DNA of 36,965 nt. Origin: Burkholderiaceae bacterium. Lineage in GTDB: Bacteria > Pseudomonadota > Gammaproteobacteria > Burkholderiales > Burkholderiaceae. Location: contig JAHFQJ010000020.1 of assembly GCA_023266335.1 (NCBI GenBank), positions 1 to 36,965 of the forward strand, in the 5' to 3' direction. The notes beneath the pieces were generated by a model, which made no database searches, had not been told where the DNA came from, and was given only the letters and a program-made list of their open reading frames with translations. Of this stretch, positions 1 through 9,107 are shown in pieces. The position numbers were made by a program, and so were the translations under genes. Position 1 is the first letter of the stretch, and each line of letters opens with the position of its first letter.

Positions 1-131
1 AACTAAGATAGTATCACGTTCAGAATAGATGGTAGAATTAAGTATGAGATTATGAGTACACATCAATAAGCCTGAAGAATTTGCTAAACATCAGGCTAAC
101 TTTATCAAAACTCTCTATAGATAACACTCTC
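1..131 (+). mobile_element. 3' tail of a decayed insertion sequence (left copy)
   Basis: Positions 7-66 read in frame as the end of a transposase-like protein (…SITFRIDGRIKYEIMSTHQ) with a stop at 67-69. A further in-frame stop at 4-6 shows decay. The same tail, in DNA and protein (FRRDGRINYEVVGTHK), recurs on the minus strand at 36524-36680. The element appears to end near 131 in ATAACACTCTC, the inverse complement of the GAGAGTGTTAT that begins the plus-strand copy at 36830. The IS family is not assigned. The beginning lies outside the window, so only the tail can be described. Confidence 0.6.
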
Positions 132-336
132 TTATATAGTAATTAAGAATTTGTTTCTAATCTGTAAGGTGGTAAATAAGAGCTAAATAGGCGTCAAGTA
201 AAAAGCAATAAGATCCGAAAGTGATATAAGCAGAAAGGGTTGGAATTACATCAGAATACGAGGAAAGCGGAAAAACTGCGAGGCTTATCCGCATAACAAC
301 AATCAAATGACTGCACTTGCTTCCATATCTTTTAAT
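132..336. other. Spacer between IS tail and phoH; possible decayed coding remnant
   Basis: There is no intact gene here. One plus-strand frame from 180 to 296 reads as a basic, protein-like stretch (for example ELNRRQVKSNKIRK, then YKQKGLELHQNTRKAEKL) interrupted by a TGA at 222-224 and ending with TAA at 294-296. This looks like a remnant of a lost gene, but I do not recognise it. A short GCGGA/TCCGC stem (around 268-292) also lies here, downstream of phoH. Confidence 0.25.
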
Positions 337-2040
337 TTATAAAACATCGCCTGCGTGTTCGGCGAGTCTAGAGCGTTCTCCGCGTGCTAGTGTGATATGA
401 CCTCCGTGTATCCAACCTTTAAATCTATCCACAACGTAGGTTAATCCGGAAGAACCTTCAGTTAAATATGGGGTGTCAATTTGAGCAATATTTCCCATGC
501 ATACAATCTTGGTGTTTGCACCTGCTCTTGTAATTAAGGCTTTCATTTGCTTTGGGGTTAAATTTTGTGCCTCATCGATAATAAGAAATTTATTCACAAA
601 TGTTCTTCCGCGCATAAAGCTCATACTTTTAATTTTAATTTTATTGCGGATTAATTCCAAATTGGTAGCTTTGCCCCATTCACCTGAGCTGTTATCATTT
701 TGCTGTAAAACTTCTAAATTATCATCTAAAGCGCCCATCCAAGGCTGCATTTTCTCTTCTTCTGTACCAGGTAAAAACCCAATATCTTCACCTAACGGAA
801 CAGTAGCTCTAGTTACAATAATTTGGTTGTATATTTTATGCTCTACTACTTGTTCTATAGCTGCAGCTAACGCCAGTAATGTTTTACCTGTGCCGGCTTG
901 ACCTAGTAAAGTTACAAAATCTATATTGGGGTTCATGAGTAAATTTAGAGCAAAATTTTGTTCTTTATTACGTGCAGTTATGCCCCAAATATTATTTTTA
1001 TTATGAGTATAATCAGTTAGCGTTTGCAATAACACGCTTTTACCGCCGATATCAAGCTCCATAACTTGAGCATAAAACGGTATTGAACCATCCTGCGGAT
1101 CTAAATATACCATTTGATTTAAATAAAATTCTGAAACCAATGGACCTTGTAAGCGGTAATAAGTAGTACCAGTTTTAGGGTTTTGCCATGACTCCATATT
1201 TTTGCTATGTTTAGACCAAAAATTATTCGGCAATTCCATGTATCCGGAATATAATAAATCTAAATCATCAACCACATGATCGCTATAATATTCTTCAGCT
1301 GGTATATTTAATGCGTTAGCTTTAATACGCATATTAATATCTTTTGATACTAATATAACTTGTGTATGCGTATGCATTACCTGCAATGCTCTTACTACGC
1401 CTAAAATATAATTGTCTGCTTTAGTATTTACAAAGCCTTTAATTTCTGGAACAAGCAATTCTTGGGTTTGAAAAAATAAAGTACCAGTTGCTTCAACATG
1501 TCCAGTAATATTCAAAGGTATGCCATTTGTAATATTTGGTTTAGCTGCTAGCAGTTCATCTAAAGTGCGGCTAATAGAACGTGCATTTCTGGCTACTTCA
1601 CTTAAGCCTTTTTTATGATTATCTAATTCTTCTAAAACCATCATGGGCAAATATACATTATTTTCAGTAAATTTAAATAATGAACTAGGGTCATGTAATA
1701 ACACATTTGTATCTAAAACAAATAGTTTATTTATTTGTTTATTAGTATTTTTTCCATCAAAATTAGGCTGGTAAGATTTAGTTTTTTTACTTTCTTTTTC
1801 TTTACTTGCCTTGGGTTCATTTTTATCTGAAAGAATAAAATTAGAATTTTTATTTTGCTTATTTGATTTTGGTATAAGTTCAAATTGATTTTTATCAGGT
1901 TTAATTTCCGATTTATTTTTGTTCAATTCCCTTATCTTTTCTGGCTTATTAATTGTTTTAGAATTTTCTGTAGAACTATTTTTACTATTTTTAGCATCTA
2001 GGCTATCGCCCAACACATTCGGCTGTTTAGGTAATGGCAT
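337..2040 (-). CDS. phoH: PIN-domain plus PhoH-type ATPase
   Basis: This 567-residue protein joins an N-terminal PIN nuclease domain to a PhoH ATPase, the YlaK/PhoH2-type arrangement found in many bacteria and linked in the literature to RNA unwinding and cleavage. The PIN domain begins at about residue 104 (FVLDTNVLLHD, D110) with further acidic positions E137/E138, D209 and D234. The ATPase shows Walker A GQAGTGKT at 380-387 and Walker B FLIIDEAQ at 485-492, followed by ALITRAG and an ERSRLAEHA tail. The first roughly 100 residues are a Lys/Asn/Ser-rich low-complexity extension, probably disordered, in keeping with AT drift. An AGGA lies about 5 nt before the ATG. The gene is last in a minus-strand run after the nuclease gene, with a 119-bp gap. 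The family is secure; its cellular substrate is not known. Confidence 0.9.
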   Translation of the reverse strand: MPLPKQPNVLGDSLDAKNSKNSSTENSKTINKPEKIRELNKNKSEIKPDKNQFELIPKSNKQNKNSNFILSDKNEPKASKEKESKKTKSYQPNFDGKNTNKQINKLFVLDTNVLLHDPSSLFKFTENNVYLPMMVLEELDNHKKGLSEVARNARSISRTLDELLAAKPNITNGIPLNITGHVEATGTLFFQTQELLVPEIKGFVNTKADNYILGVVRALQVMHTHTQVILVSKDINMRIKANALNIPAEEYYSDHVVDDLDLLYSGYMELPNNFWSKHSKNMESWQNPKTGTTYYRLQGPLVSEFYLNQMVYLDPQDGSIPFYAQVMELDIGGKSVLLQTLTDYTHNKNNIWGITARNKEQNFALNLLMNPNIDFVTLLGQAGTGKTLLALAAAIEQVVEHKIYNQIIVTRATVPLGEDIGFLPGTEEEKMQPWMGALDDNLEVLQQNDNSSGEWGKATNLELIRNKIKIKSMSFMRGRTFVNKFLIIDEAQNLTPKQMKALITRAGANTKIVCMGNIAQIDTPYLTEGSSGLTYVVDRFKGWIHGGHITLARGERSRLAEHAGDVL

Positions 2041-2159
2041 ATTAGTTCCTGTGTTGCATTAGTTGTTTATTATATTGTATCACATAAATCAAATTACGTT
2101 TTGAGAAAGCTTGATAACACCGCGTATCTGGGAAATATTGGAGCTATATTGCAACAAAT

Positions 2160-5003
2160 TTATTCATCATCAATATCTTTAATATCTTTATACACACACA
2201 TATATCTATATTCACAAAAAGAGCATTTTGTGCTTGGCACTGCAATAAACGGCTGCTGATTGTGATATTCTGTCATTTTACAAGTAAAATCATGCATAAG
2301 CTCAATTGATTTTTGCTGCAATTCTTCCGTATTAAAAGGCTCAATTTCTTTAATATCTTTATCTTTTAATAATAAAAAGCTTGCATATATAGAATAGTCT
2401 TTGTGTTTGGATATAATATTTTGAGCGTATAAATAATTGTAAACCAGCAATTGTATATTATATATTTCATCATTTTTCACCATATTTGATTTCCATTTAT
2501 AATCAATAATTTTTATACTTTTATGATGATGATTTATATCTATTCTATCCAATTTTGCATTTATATTAATATTATGATTTTGAAGATTAATATTACAGGA
2601 TAAATTTAATTCTCCAGCTAACCATTGATAATTATTATTTACATTATTTGACTGCCATAAATTATATTTGTCTAATTGCAGTAGCCATTGCTGTTTCATT
2701 TCATAAGCTTTAGCATCTAATTTTTGTTGTGAAAAAATATTTTGACTGGCTTCATTCAGATAATGATTAAATGGAATTTTATTATTTAAATTAAATTTAT
2801 GATGAGCCTGATATAAAATTTCATGCACCCATGTTCCGTAATCAGAAAAATTACTTTCATCTATAACATATGGTTGATTTAATTTTGCAACTTTACTTAA
2901 ATAAAATTTATACGGACATTGATAAATACTCATTATGTCATAAGTATTTAAATGACTTATCTTTAAATTACCAAGTTTAGGAAAGCTGTCATAAAAATTG
3001 TATAAATTAAATTGATTATGATTAATTTCTGCATTAATGTCATCTTTTTTAAATAAACTTATAGATGAATTATCATTTATTAATTTTATAGCATCATAAT
3101 TGTGTATTTTTTTCACATGATTAAAGCAACATAATTTTTCAAGCCAGCGGGATAGGGACTGTTTATTATCTTGGTTGTCATAGCTTTGGTAAATAAATTC
3201 TATATTTGCTGCTCTTAAATTTATATCCAGATTATTGTTAGAATTTTTATTTTCTAAATCAGAATGCATATAAATTAGTTGTAATAAATCCAGTGCTTGT
3301 TTAGAAAAACGCTTTGATTTGGTTTCTAACCCTAAAGAGTGTCTGATATTTTCATTTAAAAATGAATTATGTTCTTGAGATGATGGAAGCTGATTATCAT
3401 CACAGCCAATAAACCACACTGCTTCAAAATTACGCAACCGCGCTCCGTTTAAAGCAATAATATGCACTTTTTGCTCTGCTTTATCATATAAACCTGCAAT
3501 ATGTGCCTGCTCTAACACATCTTGTAAAAATACTATCCATTCATCTAATGAATAATAATTATCATAATCTGCTTGTGTTAATTCATTTAAATAATCCAAA
3601 AAGCTATCTAAATTGTGTTCAAAAATATCTAGTTTAAGCCATTTACACCAATCGTAAAAAATATCCAGCCATTTTTCTAACTTATAGCCCTGTTTTTTGC
3701 CTTGTTCCCATAATTCAATATGATGAAAAAATATCTTTATATTTATCTCACTTGAATTTATATCTGTGTTATTAAATTTTTTAGTTAAAATATTTTTAAA
3801 ATAATACAAATCTTTATTATGCAGATTTAATTTATCTAAACTTGCAGTTAAATTCTCATCAAAGATATTTAATTCCTTAATCCAATTTAAATCTATTTTT
3901 TTATTTTGTAGAATATTAATCCATTTAGATATAAAAGAAGCAAGCATTGAAGTAGACATTTTCCAGCCGGTTTCATCTGCCATAGGTATGCTGTAAGCCT
4001 GCATCAATGATTTAATGCGTCGCATTGCCGCCCTATCTTGAGCAATTAATGCTAAATTCTTTTTCCCTTGTTTAAATGCATAATTAACTGAAAATAATAT
4101 ATATTCAGCAATTTGCTCTAAATTATCGCATTCTATAATAGATAAATTGTTTAAATTCAATGCTGTATTTGAAAATTCATAATTTTTATATTTATTTTGA
4201 CTAGTTTCAGGAAATAAATTTTCTAAAGCATGAGAATTAAAATCAGTTTGTATAACTAAAATTCTTTCCGTTTGCTCTAATTTAGAAAATACGTCTAAAA
4301 TATGATGCAAATTATAATCTTCTTCATCAAAACTAATATATACAATATTTTTATCAGAATTTTGAAGTGTATATTCTGCAAAATTACGGCTCTCTTCCCA
4401 CGAGTAAAAGGGAGCATAATTTATGCTAATTGTATGCTTCCAAATATCCAGTAATATTTTTGATTCTATATCAGCTATTTTTTTACTTAAGTTGATGTAT
4501 TCAGTTTGTATTTGTTGTTCCAAATTAGCTTGAATTATATCTAAATTTAAACTATCTATTTCTACATCTAAATCAGCCTGATATAAATACTTTTCGCTCA
4601 ATTCATGACATGTTTTTACCGTAGTTTTTATAAACTGCCATTTTTGAGCTATACTTCTAGTGTTAGTAATATCCCACAAATTATCATTGTTTTTAAAAAA
4701 TTGATAAAGATTGATACATTCTTTGTAATCATTATAAGCTCTATAATTAAAATTATATTCTTTAATGATATGATTTAATGTTTTAATATCAGGTATATAT
4801 TTTATTTCTAAATTATTATTATCGCTTTGATTTTGATAGTTTGCTAACTCATATTCTAAAATTTTAATATGGTTGGCTGTTGGAACAATAATTATTAAAT
4901 TTCCTAAATCAATATTATTAGCTTGACTAAATAAAATTATTCTTTCAGCTGCCTGCTGCCAAAATTTAGGATTAGATTTAATTTTATGTTTATCTATAGT
5001 CAT
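2160..5003 (-). CDS. AddB/RecB-like PD-(D/E)XK nuclease with Fe-S cysteines
   Basis: This 947-residue protein resembles the AddB-type subunit of double-strand-break repair helicase-nucleases. Its C-terminal third holds a RecB-type nuclease: QCPYKFYLSKV (C696), GTWVHEIL (H727), LDRID (D819/D822) and IIDYKW (D834, K836). It ends with C927-x2-C930-x5-C936. C696 and that triplet match the four-Cys 4Fe-4S layout known from AddB. The N-terminus starts with IIIVPT in place of a GxGKT loop, so the helicase-like part is probably not an ATPase. Such proteins normally work with a UvrD-like AddA partner, which is not adjacent. The ATG lies 13 nt after the LysR stop with no clear Shine-Dalgarno site, so translation may be coupled. 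Nuclease class is well supported; the exact subunit name is inference. Confidence 0.82.
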   Translation of the reverse strand: MTIDKHKIKSNPKFWQQAAERIILFSQANNIDLGNLIIIVPTANHIKILEYELANYQNQSDNNNLEIKYIPDIKTLNHIIKEYNFNYRAYNDYKECINLYQFFKNNDNLWDITNTRSIAQKWQFIKTTVKTCHELSEKYLYQADLDVEIDSLNLDIIQANLEQQIQTEYINLSKKIADIESKILLDIWKHTISINYAPFYSWEESRNFAEYTLQNSDKNIVYISFDEEDYNLHHILDVFSKLEQTERILVIQTDFNSHALENLFPETSQNKYKNYEFSNTALNLNNLSIIECDNLEQIAEYILFSVNYAFKQGKKNLALIAQDRAAMRRIKSLMQAYSIPMADETGWKMSTSMLASFISKWINILQNKKIDLNWIKELNIFDENLTASLDKLNLHNKDLYYFKNILTKKFNNTDINSSEINIKIFFHHIELWEQGKKQGYKLEKWLDIFYDWCKWLKLDIFEHNLDSFLDYLNELTQADYDNYYSLDEWIVFLQDVLEQAHIAGLYDKAEQKVHIIALNGARLRNFEAVWFIGCDDNQLPSSQEHNSFLNENIRHSLGLETKSKRFSKQALDLLQLIYMHSDLENKNSNNNLDINLRAANIEFIYQSYDNQDNKQSLSRWLEKLCCFNHVKKIHNYDAIKLINDNSSISLFKKDDINAEINHNQFNLYNFYDSFPKLGNLKISHLNTYDIMSIYQCPYKFYLSKVAKLNQPYVIDESNFSDYGTWVHEILYQAHHKFNLNNKIPFNHYLNEASQNIFSQQKLDAKAYEMKQQWLLQLDKYNLWQSNNVNNNYQWLAGELNLSCNINLQNHNININAKLDRIDINHHHKSIKIIDYKWKSNMVKNDEIYNIQLLVYNYLYAQNIISKHKDYSIYASFLLLKDKDIKEIEPFNTEELQQKSIELMHDFTCKMTEYHNQQPFIAVPSTKCSFCEYRYMCVYKDIKDIDDE

Positions 5004-5016
5004 ATGCAGTTTTTAT

Positions 5017-5943
5017 TTAATTATAGTGTTCAGATAAATAGCCCCAAATTTTTTGCAAAGTATCTTGATTTTTATGTGTAATATTATGATTATTAGATAG
5101 ATGTTTATATAATCTAATTTCTAAAGTTGTAGATAAATCTTTGCCTTTTTCTACATTATCAGCTCTAACTAATATGCCTTTTTCAAGCTCGCTATGAATA
5201 GCTGTTTCAGGTAAAAATGCTGTTCCATGACCTTCTATAGTCATAAATTTTAATGCTTCTGCCATATCTGTTTCATAGCATTTATCTAAACATATACCTT
5301 GTTTGTCAAGCAGATAATGACTCATTCTGCCTAAATATGCATTTGGAGTATAGGCTAAAAATGGCACAGGCGATTGCGGTTGTTTATTAATGATACAATG
5401 CAAAGGTTTGCCTTGCCAATCTGAACGGCTATAAGGAGCAAATTTTTCATAGCCCAAACAGATATGATGATATTGATTTTTATTTAACTCAATTGGTTGA
5501 TATGGATGATGATAAATCATTAATAAATCGCAACCTCCTTCTAATAACATCATTACACCATCATGCACATTAACAGCACGAAGTCGGGAAGGAATATTGC
5601 CAATATTTGCCTGCATACGGTAAAGCCATTTAGGGAAAAAATTTAAGGATAGATTATGCGGCACAGCAAATTCAATAAAATTAGTCTGGGCATGCCTTAG
5701 CATATGCCTTGCTTCATTAGCTTTAGTTAAAATACTTAATGCTTGTTCATAAAATAAAGCACCAGCCGGAGTTAGTTTAGTCGGATAACTTGTCCGATCA
5801 ATTAAATCGCTGCCAACCCAGCTTTCAAGAGATTGAATACGCCGTGAAAACGCCGGCTGGCTAGAATGTCTTAATGCAGAAGCTTTGGAAAAAGACCCTA
5901 CTTCAGATAAAGTAATAAAATCTTCTAACCATCTAATATCCAT
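5017..5943 (-). CDS. LysR-family regulator, HypT/YjiE-like
   Basis: This 308-residue transcription factor has an N-terminal winged helix-turn-helix (WLEDFITLSEVGSFSKASAL, then SQPAFSRRIQSLE, residues 5-39) and a C-terminal ligand domain of usual LysR length. The wording SQPAFSRRI, a NAYLGRM segment near residue 200 and GTAFLPETAI near 240 resemble E. coli HypT (YjiE), a regulator responding to hypochlorite. Since that resemblance comes from memory, the sensing role is only a suggestion. An AGAGG lies 5 nt before the ATG. LysR regulators often control a divergent gene; here that would be the RNB ribonuclease gene, which seems functionally unrelated. It may be co-transcribed with the nuclease gene 13 nt downstream. 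Confidence 0.85.
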   Translation of the reverse strand: MDIRWLEDFITLSEVGSFSKASALRHSSQPAFSRRIQSLESWVGSDLIDRTSYPTKLTPAGALFYEQALSILTKANEARHMLRHAQTNFIEFAVPHNLSLNFFPKWLYRMQANIGNIPSRLRAVNVHDGVMMLLEGGCDLLMIYHHPYQPIELNKNQYHHICLGYEKFAPYSRSDWQGKPLHCIINKQPQSPVPFLAYTPNAYLGRMSHYLLDKQGICLDKCYETDMAEALKFMTIEGHGTAFLPETAIHSELEKGILVRADNVEKGKDLSTTLEIRLYKHLSNNHNITHKNQDTLQKIWGYLSEHYN

Positions 5944-6153
5944 AGCAGCCTCTATAGTATTTATTTAAAAAATGAATACGAATTATATCATATTAAAAAC
6001 TTAATTTAGCCCGTTGTGGTTTTTATTTAAGTCGGTATAAGTCAAATAAAATAAACTCCTAATATTACAAGATGAATTACAAGATGACTAAATAATTTTC
6101 ACTCCAAATTTCATTCAATTCGATTGAGATAAGTGTATCTTATAGCTAATATC

Positions 6154-6162
6154 TGCTATAAT
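6154..6162 (+). promoter_or_regulatory. Candidate extended -10 promoter for the RNB ribonuclease gene
   Basis: TGCTATAAT is a perfect -10 hexamer preceded by TGn. Transcription from it would start near 6169, after the upstream in-frame GTG (6133) but before the ATG at 6196. It therefore supports the shorter start. No good -35 is visible. It is inferred by eye only. Confidence 0.45.
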
Positions 6163-6195
6163 CTATCTTTGTATATGATGTCTGTTCAGGTTATT

Positions 6196-8097
6196 ATGAA
6201 ATATGTTGTTTTTGAAGATAATAAACAGTTAATAGTTGCAAATTTTATAAGCAAAACACAAGATAGCAATAACTATTATGTTGAATTATCTTCAGGAAAA
6301 CAAAGTAAAATTAAAGCTAAAGATATTATTTACAGTTGTGATAGTAAAATTAATACTCACGAGCCTGAAGAAATAGATTTGCAGTTATTATGGGATTGTG
6401 CGCCAGCGGAATCAATTCATGCACAAGATTTATCCAGCGAATATTTTGGAGAAAACACTGCTCAAAATACTTACTCCATAATTCAGGCACTACATAAAAA
6501 CCCGATTTATTTTAGTAAAAAAGGGCAGGGATTTTATCAAAAAACAAATCAAGATCAGTTAAATATATCTTTGCATGCAATTGAAAAAAGAAAAGTACAG
6601 GATAATTTACAAAAAGAATATCATAATCAGCTAATTAATGGAATTTTGCCTCAAAGCTTTAATAAAATTGCCCTAGATTTATTATTTAGTCCAAATAAAA
6701 ATAGTATTGAGTGGAAATCAGCTGAAAGTGCCTCAAAACAAATTAATGTAGATGTTCAGAGATTACTCATTAATCTAAAAGCAATTGAAAATACAAAAGT
6801 TTATCATGAGCAGCTTTTTTTAAGAGAATGTTTTCCCAAAGGTACAGATTTTAATATCAATCAAAACTATAGTTTGCCGTTTAAGTTGGATAGTTTAGAG
6901 CAAAATACCAGTTTACACGTATTTTCAATTGATGATTCCAGCACTACCGAAATTGATGACGCATTTTCTGTGAAATTTAATGAATACGGCTTTGAATTAG
7001 GCATACATATTGCTGCTCCTGCTTTGGGAATAAATGTAAATGATGCCTATGATTTAATTGCAAGGCAAAGATTATCAACTGTATATTTCCCGCATGATAA
7101 AATAACTATGCTTCCGCCGCAAATAGTAGAAGCTTTTACATTGTCTGAAGGAAAAGTATGTCCGGCTGTATCTTTATATATGCAGGTAGATAAAAATTAT
7201 AATATTAGCAATATCAATACTAAAATTAATGCAGTAAAAATTCAGCATAATTTAAGATATGATAAATTAGAAAATATTATTACTCAAGACGCGATTATTC
7301 ATAAAACAGGTGATTATTTATATAAAGAAGAATTGATTGAGCTCTGGAATTTCGCAAATCACTTATTTAATAAAAGACAAACTATAAGACAAAACTTTGG
7401 TTTAAAGCCGGAAAATAAGCACCAAACTGATTACAGTTTTAATATTACTAATGAAAATGGCATAGAAAAAGTTGAAATTAAACAACGCGTACGTGGTTCT
7501 CCGCTTGACAAAATAGTATCAGAGCTTATGATATTAGCTAACTCATCTTGGGCGGAAAATTTAAATGAGGCTGGTTTAACCGGTATGTTTAGAACCCAAA
7601 AATCGTGGGGGACAATGAGAACGAGAATGCAGCTAACTATGGCACCCCATGAAGGTCTTGGTGTAGAAGGTTATTTATGGTCTACTTCTCCGCTAAGAAG
7701 ATATAGTGATCTTGTAAACCAGTGGCAAATAGCGGCATTCGCACAACATGGAAAAACAGCGAAACTTGTTGCTCCATTTAACCAAAAAGATAATGATATT
7801 GCATATCTAGTTTCAATATTTAGTGATACTTATGCTGTATATCACGAATATCAGAATAAAATGGAAAGATATTGGTGTTTGCGCTGGATGAAGCAGGAAA
7901 ATATAAAATATATCGATGGAATTTTAGGAAAAGATGGAAATATAAAAATGCTTAGCATTCCATTTAGCGTTAAACAATCAGAGTTGGCACAACATCAAAG
8001 AGGTAGTATAATTTCTTTAGAGATACTTGAAATAGATGAAGTAAGCCTTGAAGCGAAAGCACGTGTATTAAGCATTAGTGCGCCACAGGAGCCATAA
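6196..8097 (+). CDS. RNB-domain exoribonuclease (RNase II family)
   Basis: This 633-residue protein is a 3'-5' exoribonuclease of the RNase II/R superfamily. The catalytic RNB signature is FSIDDSSTTEIDDAF (about 244-258), with D246, D254 and D255 as metal ligands. The position equal to E. coli RNase II D207 is Glu (E252), which I believe is usual in this beta subgroup. Further RNB hallmarks are PQIVEAFTLSEGKVCPA and SPLRRYSDLVNQWQ. The frame stays open back to a GTG at 6133, but ATG 6196 follows an AGG with 5-nt spacing and a TGCTATAAT promoter at 6154. The next gene starts 1 nt after the stop, so the two form an operon. The protein is shorter than E. coli RNase R and lacks an obvious C-terminal basic tail. 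Confidence 0.87.
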   Translation: MKYVVFEDNKQLIVANFISKTQDSNNYYVELSSGKQSKIKAKDIIYSCDSKINTHEPEEIDLQLLWDCAPAESIHAQDLSSEYFGENTAQNTYSIIQALHKNPIYFSKKGQGFYQKTNQDQLNISLHAIEKRKVQDNLQKEYHNQLINGILPQSFNKIALDLLFSPNKNSIEWKSAESASKQINVDVQRLLINLKAIENTKVYHEQLFLRECFPKGTDFNINQNYSLPFKLDSLEQNTSLHVFSIDDSSTTEIDDAFSVKFNEYGFELGIHIAAPALGINVNDAYDLIARQRLSTVYFPHDKITMLPPQIVEAFTLSEGKVCPAVSLYMQVDKNYNISNINTKINAVKIQHNLRYDKLENIITQDAIIHKTGDYLYKEELIELWNFANHLFNKRQTIRQNFGLKPENKHQTDYSFNITNENGIEKVEIKQRVRGSPLDKIVSELMILANSSWAENLNEAGLTGMFRTQKSWGTMRTRMQLTMAPHEGLGVEGYLWSTSPLRRYSDLVNQWQIAAFAQHGKTAKLVAPFNQKDNDIAYLVSIFSDTYAVYHEYQNKMERYWCLRWMKQENIKYIDGILGKDGNIKMLSIPFSVKQSELAQHQRGSIISLEILEIDEVSLEAKARVLSISAPQEP

Positions 8098-8098
8098 C

Positions 8099-9088
8099 AT
8101 GACAAAGAAAAGAAGCAAAAAGAATGATCCGCTAAAAGAAGTTTATATACTGATTGGGAAATTTTTACCTAAAATTAGATTATCTTCGCCCTTTAGAGAC
8201 ATTTTTACTGCTTCAAAGAAAGATTTTTTTAATCAGGCATTGTTATTTTCTGTAGTTTTTCACGCAATTTTATTAACATTTAAATTAACAATTGAAAAAT
8301 ATCCTATTACTAAAAACGTTGACACTCCGTTAGAAGTAAGCCTAGTTAATAGCCGCAGTGAAGAAGCTCCAGATAAAGCAGATTTTTTAGCCCAGCATAA
8401 TCTGCGCGGGGGCGGAGAATATGATAAACATGCATTTACCACTCCATTGCCTGCAATTAACGATGGAAATGGTGAGTTAATTAAACTAATCAAAAGGCAA
8501 GAGCAAAATAGTGAAACTCACCAAAAGCAAATTTTATCTGAGCAAAGTTCTTTTACCGTAAATCAAAATAATAATGCTGCAAATAAGCAAAGTGAAAATA
8601 CAAGGCAAGGCAGAGATTCTCAAACTATTAATCAGGAAATTGCGAAATTAGAAGCAGAAATAAACAGACAAATACAGCAAATGGCAAAAAGACCTAAACG
8701 CATGGCTTTTACAGCGGCAAATGCTAAATCTGTTGTATATGCAAAATACTATGATAATATCCGCGGTGCAATAGAAGAATATGGAACTGCTTACTTCCCT
8801 AAAGATAGCAGTGGAAATCCAATGTACGGCGAGCTAATACTTATCATTAGAATAAATAAAGAAGGCAAACTTGGTTATAATAAAGACCAATATTATGCGG
8901 CTTCTGTAGAAGTTGCACGGAGTTCTGGTAATCCATTGCTTGATAAGAGAGCTATGGAAATAGTAAAAGCATGCGCTCCATTTGGAGCATTCCCTTCAGA
9001 TATGGCACAATCAATAGATATATTAGAAGTTATATCAACATTTAAGTTTAATAAACAAGGATTTGCCACTACACTGCAGGGTAACTAA
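8099..9088 (+). CDS. TonB-like energy transducer / TonB C-terminal domain protein
   Basis: This 329-residue inner-membrane protein has a basic cytoplasmic N-terminus, one membrane segment (about 46-63), then PLEVSLVNSR and ADFLAQHNLRGGGEYD as in the TonB-like proteins that follow RNB genes in Burkholderiales. A polar, Gln/Asn-rich, partly helical linker (about 125-205) leads to a C-terminal TonB-type fold (about 215-317: YGELILIIRINKEGKL … SSGNPLLDKRAMEIVKACAPFGAFP). It would span the periplasm. No ExbB/ExbD is in the window, so a role in outer-membrane energisation is not shown; the family could also have a structural role. A GGAG precedes the ATG, which lies 1 nt after the RNB stop. An in-frame ATG 21 nt upstream, inside the previous gene, is less likely. 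Confidence 0.8.
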   Translation: MTKKRSKKNDPLKEVYILIGKFLPKIRLSSPFRDIFTASKKDFFNQALLFSVVFHAILLTFKLTIEKYPITKNVDTPLEVSLVNSRSEEAPDKADFLAQHNLRGGGEYDKHAFTTPLPAINDGNGELIKLIKRQEQNSETHQKQILSEQSSFTVNQNNNAANKQSENTRQGRDSQTINQEIAKLEAEINRQIQQMAKRPKRMAFTAANAKSVVYAKYYDNIRGAIEEYGTAYFPKDSSGNPMYGELILIIRINKEGKLGYNKDQYYAASVEVARSSGNPLLDKRAMEIVKACAPFGAFPSDMAQSIDILEVISTFKFNKQGFATTLQGN

Positions 9089-9107
9089 ACTATAAAGAAG
9101 AATTGTC

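Noticed and set aside
497-901. 134-codon plus-strand ORF within phoH
   Set aside because: It is antisense to the conserved ATPase domain of phoH and shows no family features.
337-2040. PIN domain as part of a toxin-antitoxin pair
   Set aside because: The PIN domain is fused to a PhoH ATPase, a standard housekeeping architecture, and no antitoxin gene is adjacent.
6133-6195. Upstream GTG start for the RNB ribonuclease
   Set aside because: It lies ahead of the likely promoter at 6154-6162 and has no ribosome site; ATG 6196 fits the family better.
8078-8098. Earlier ATG for the TonB-like gene, overlapping the RNB gene
   Set aside because: The GGAG site at about 8088-8092 is placed for ATG 8099.
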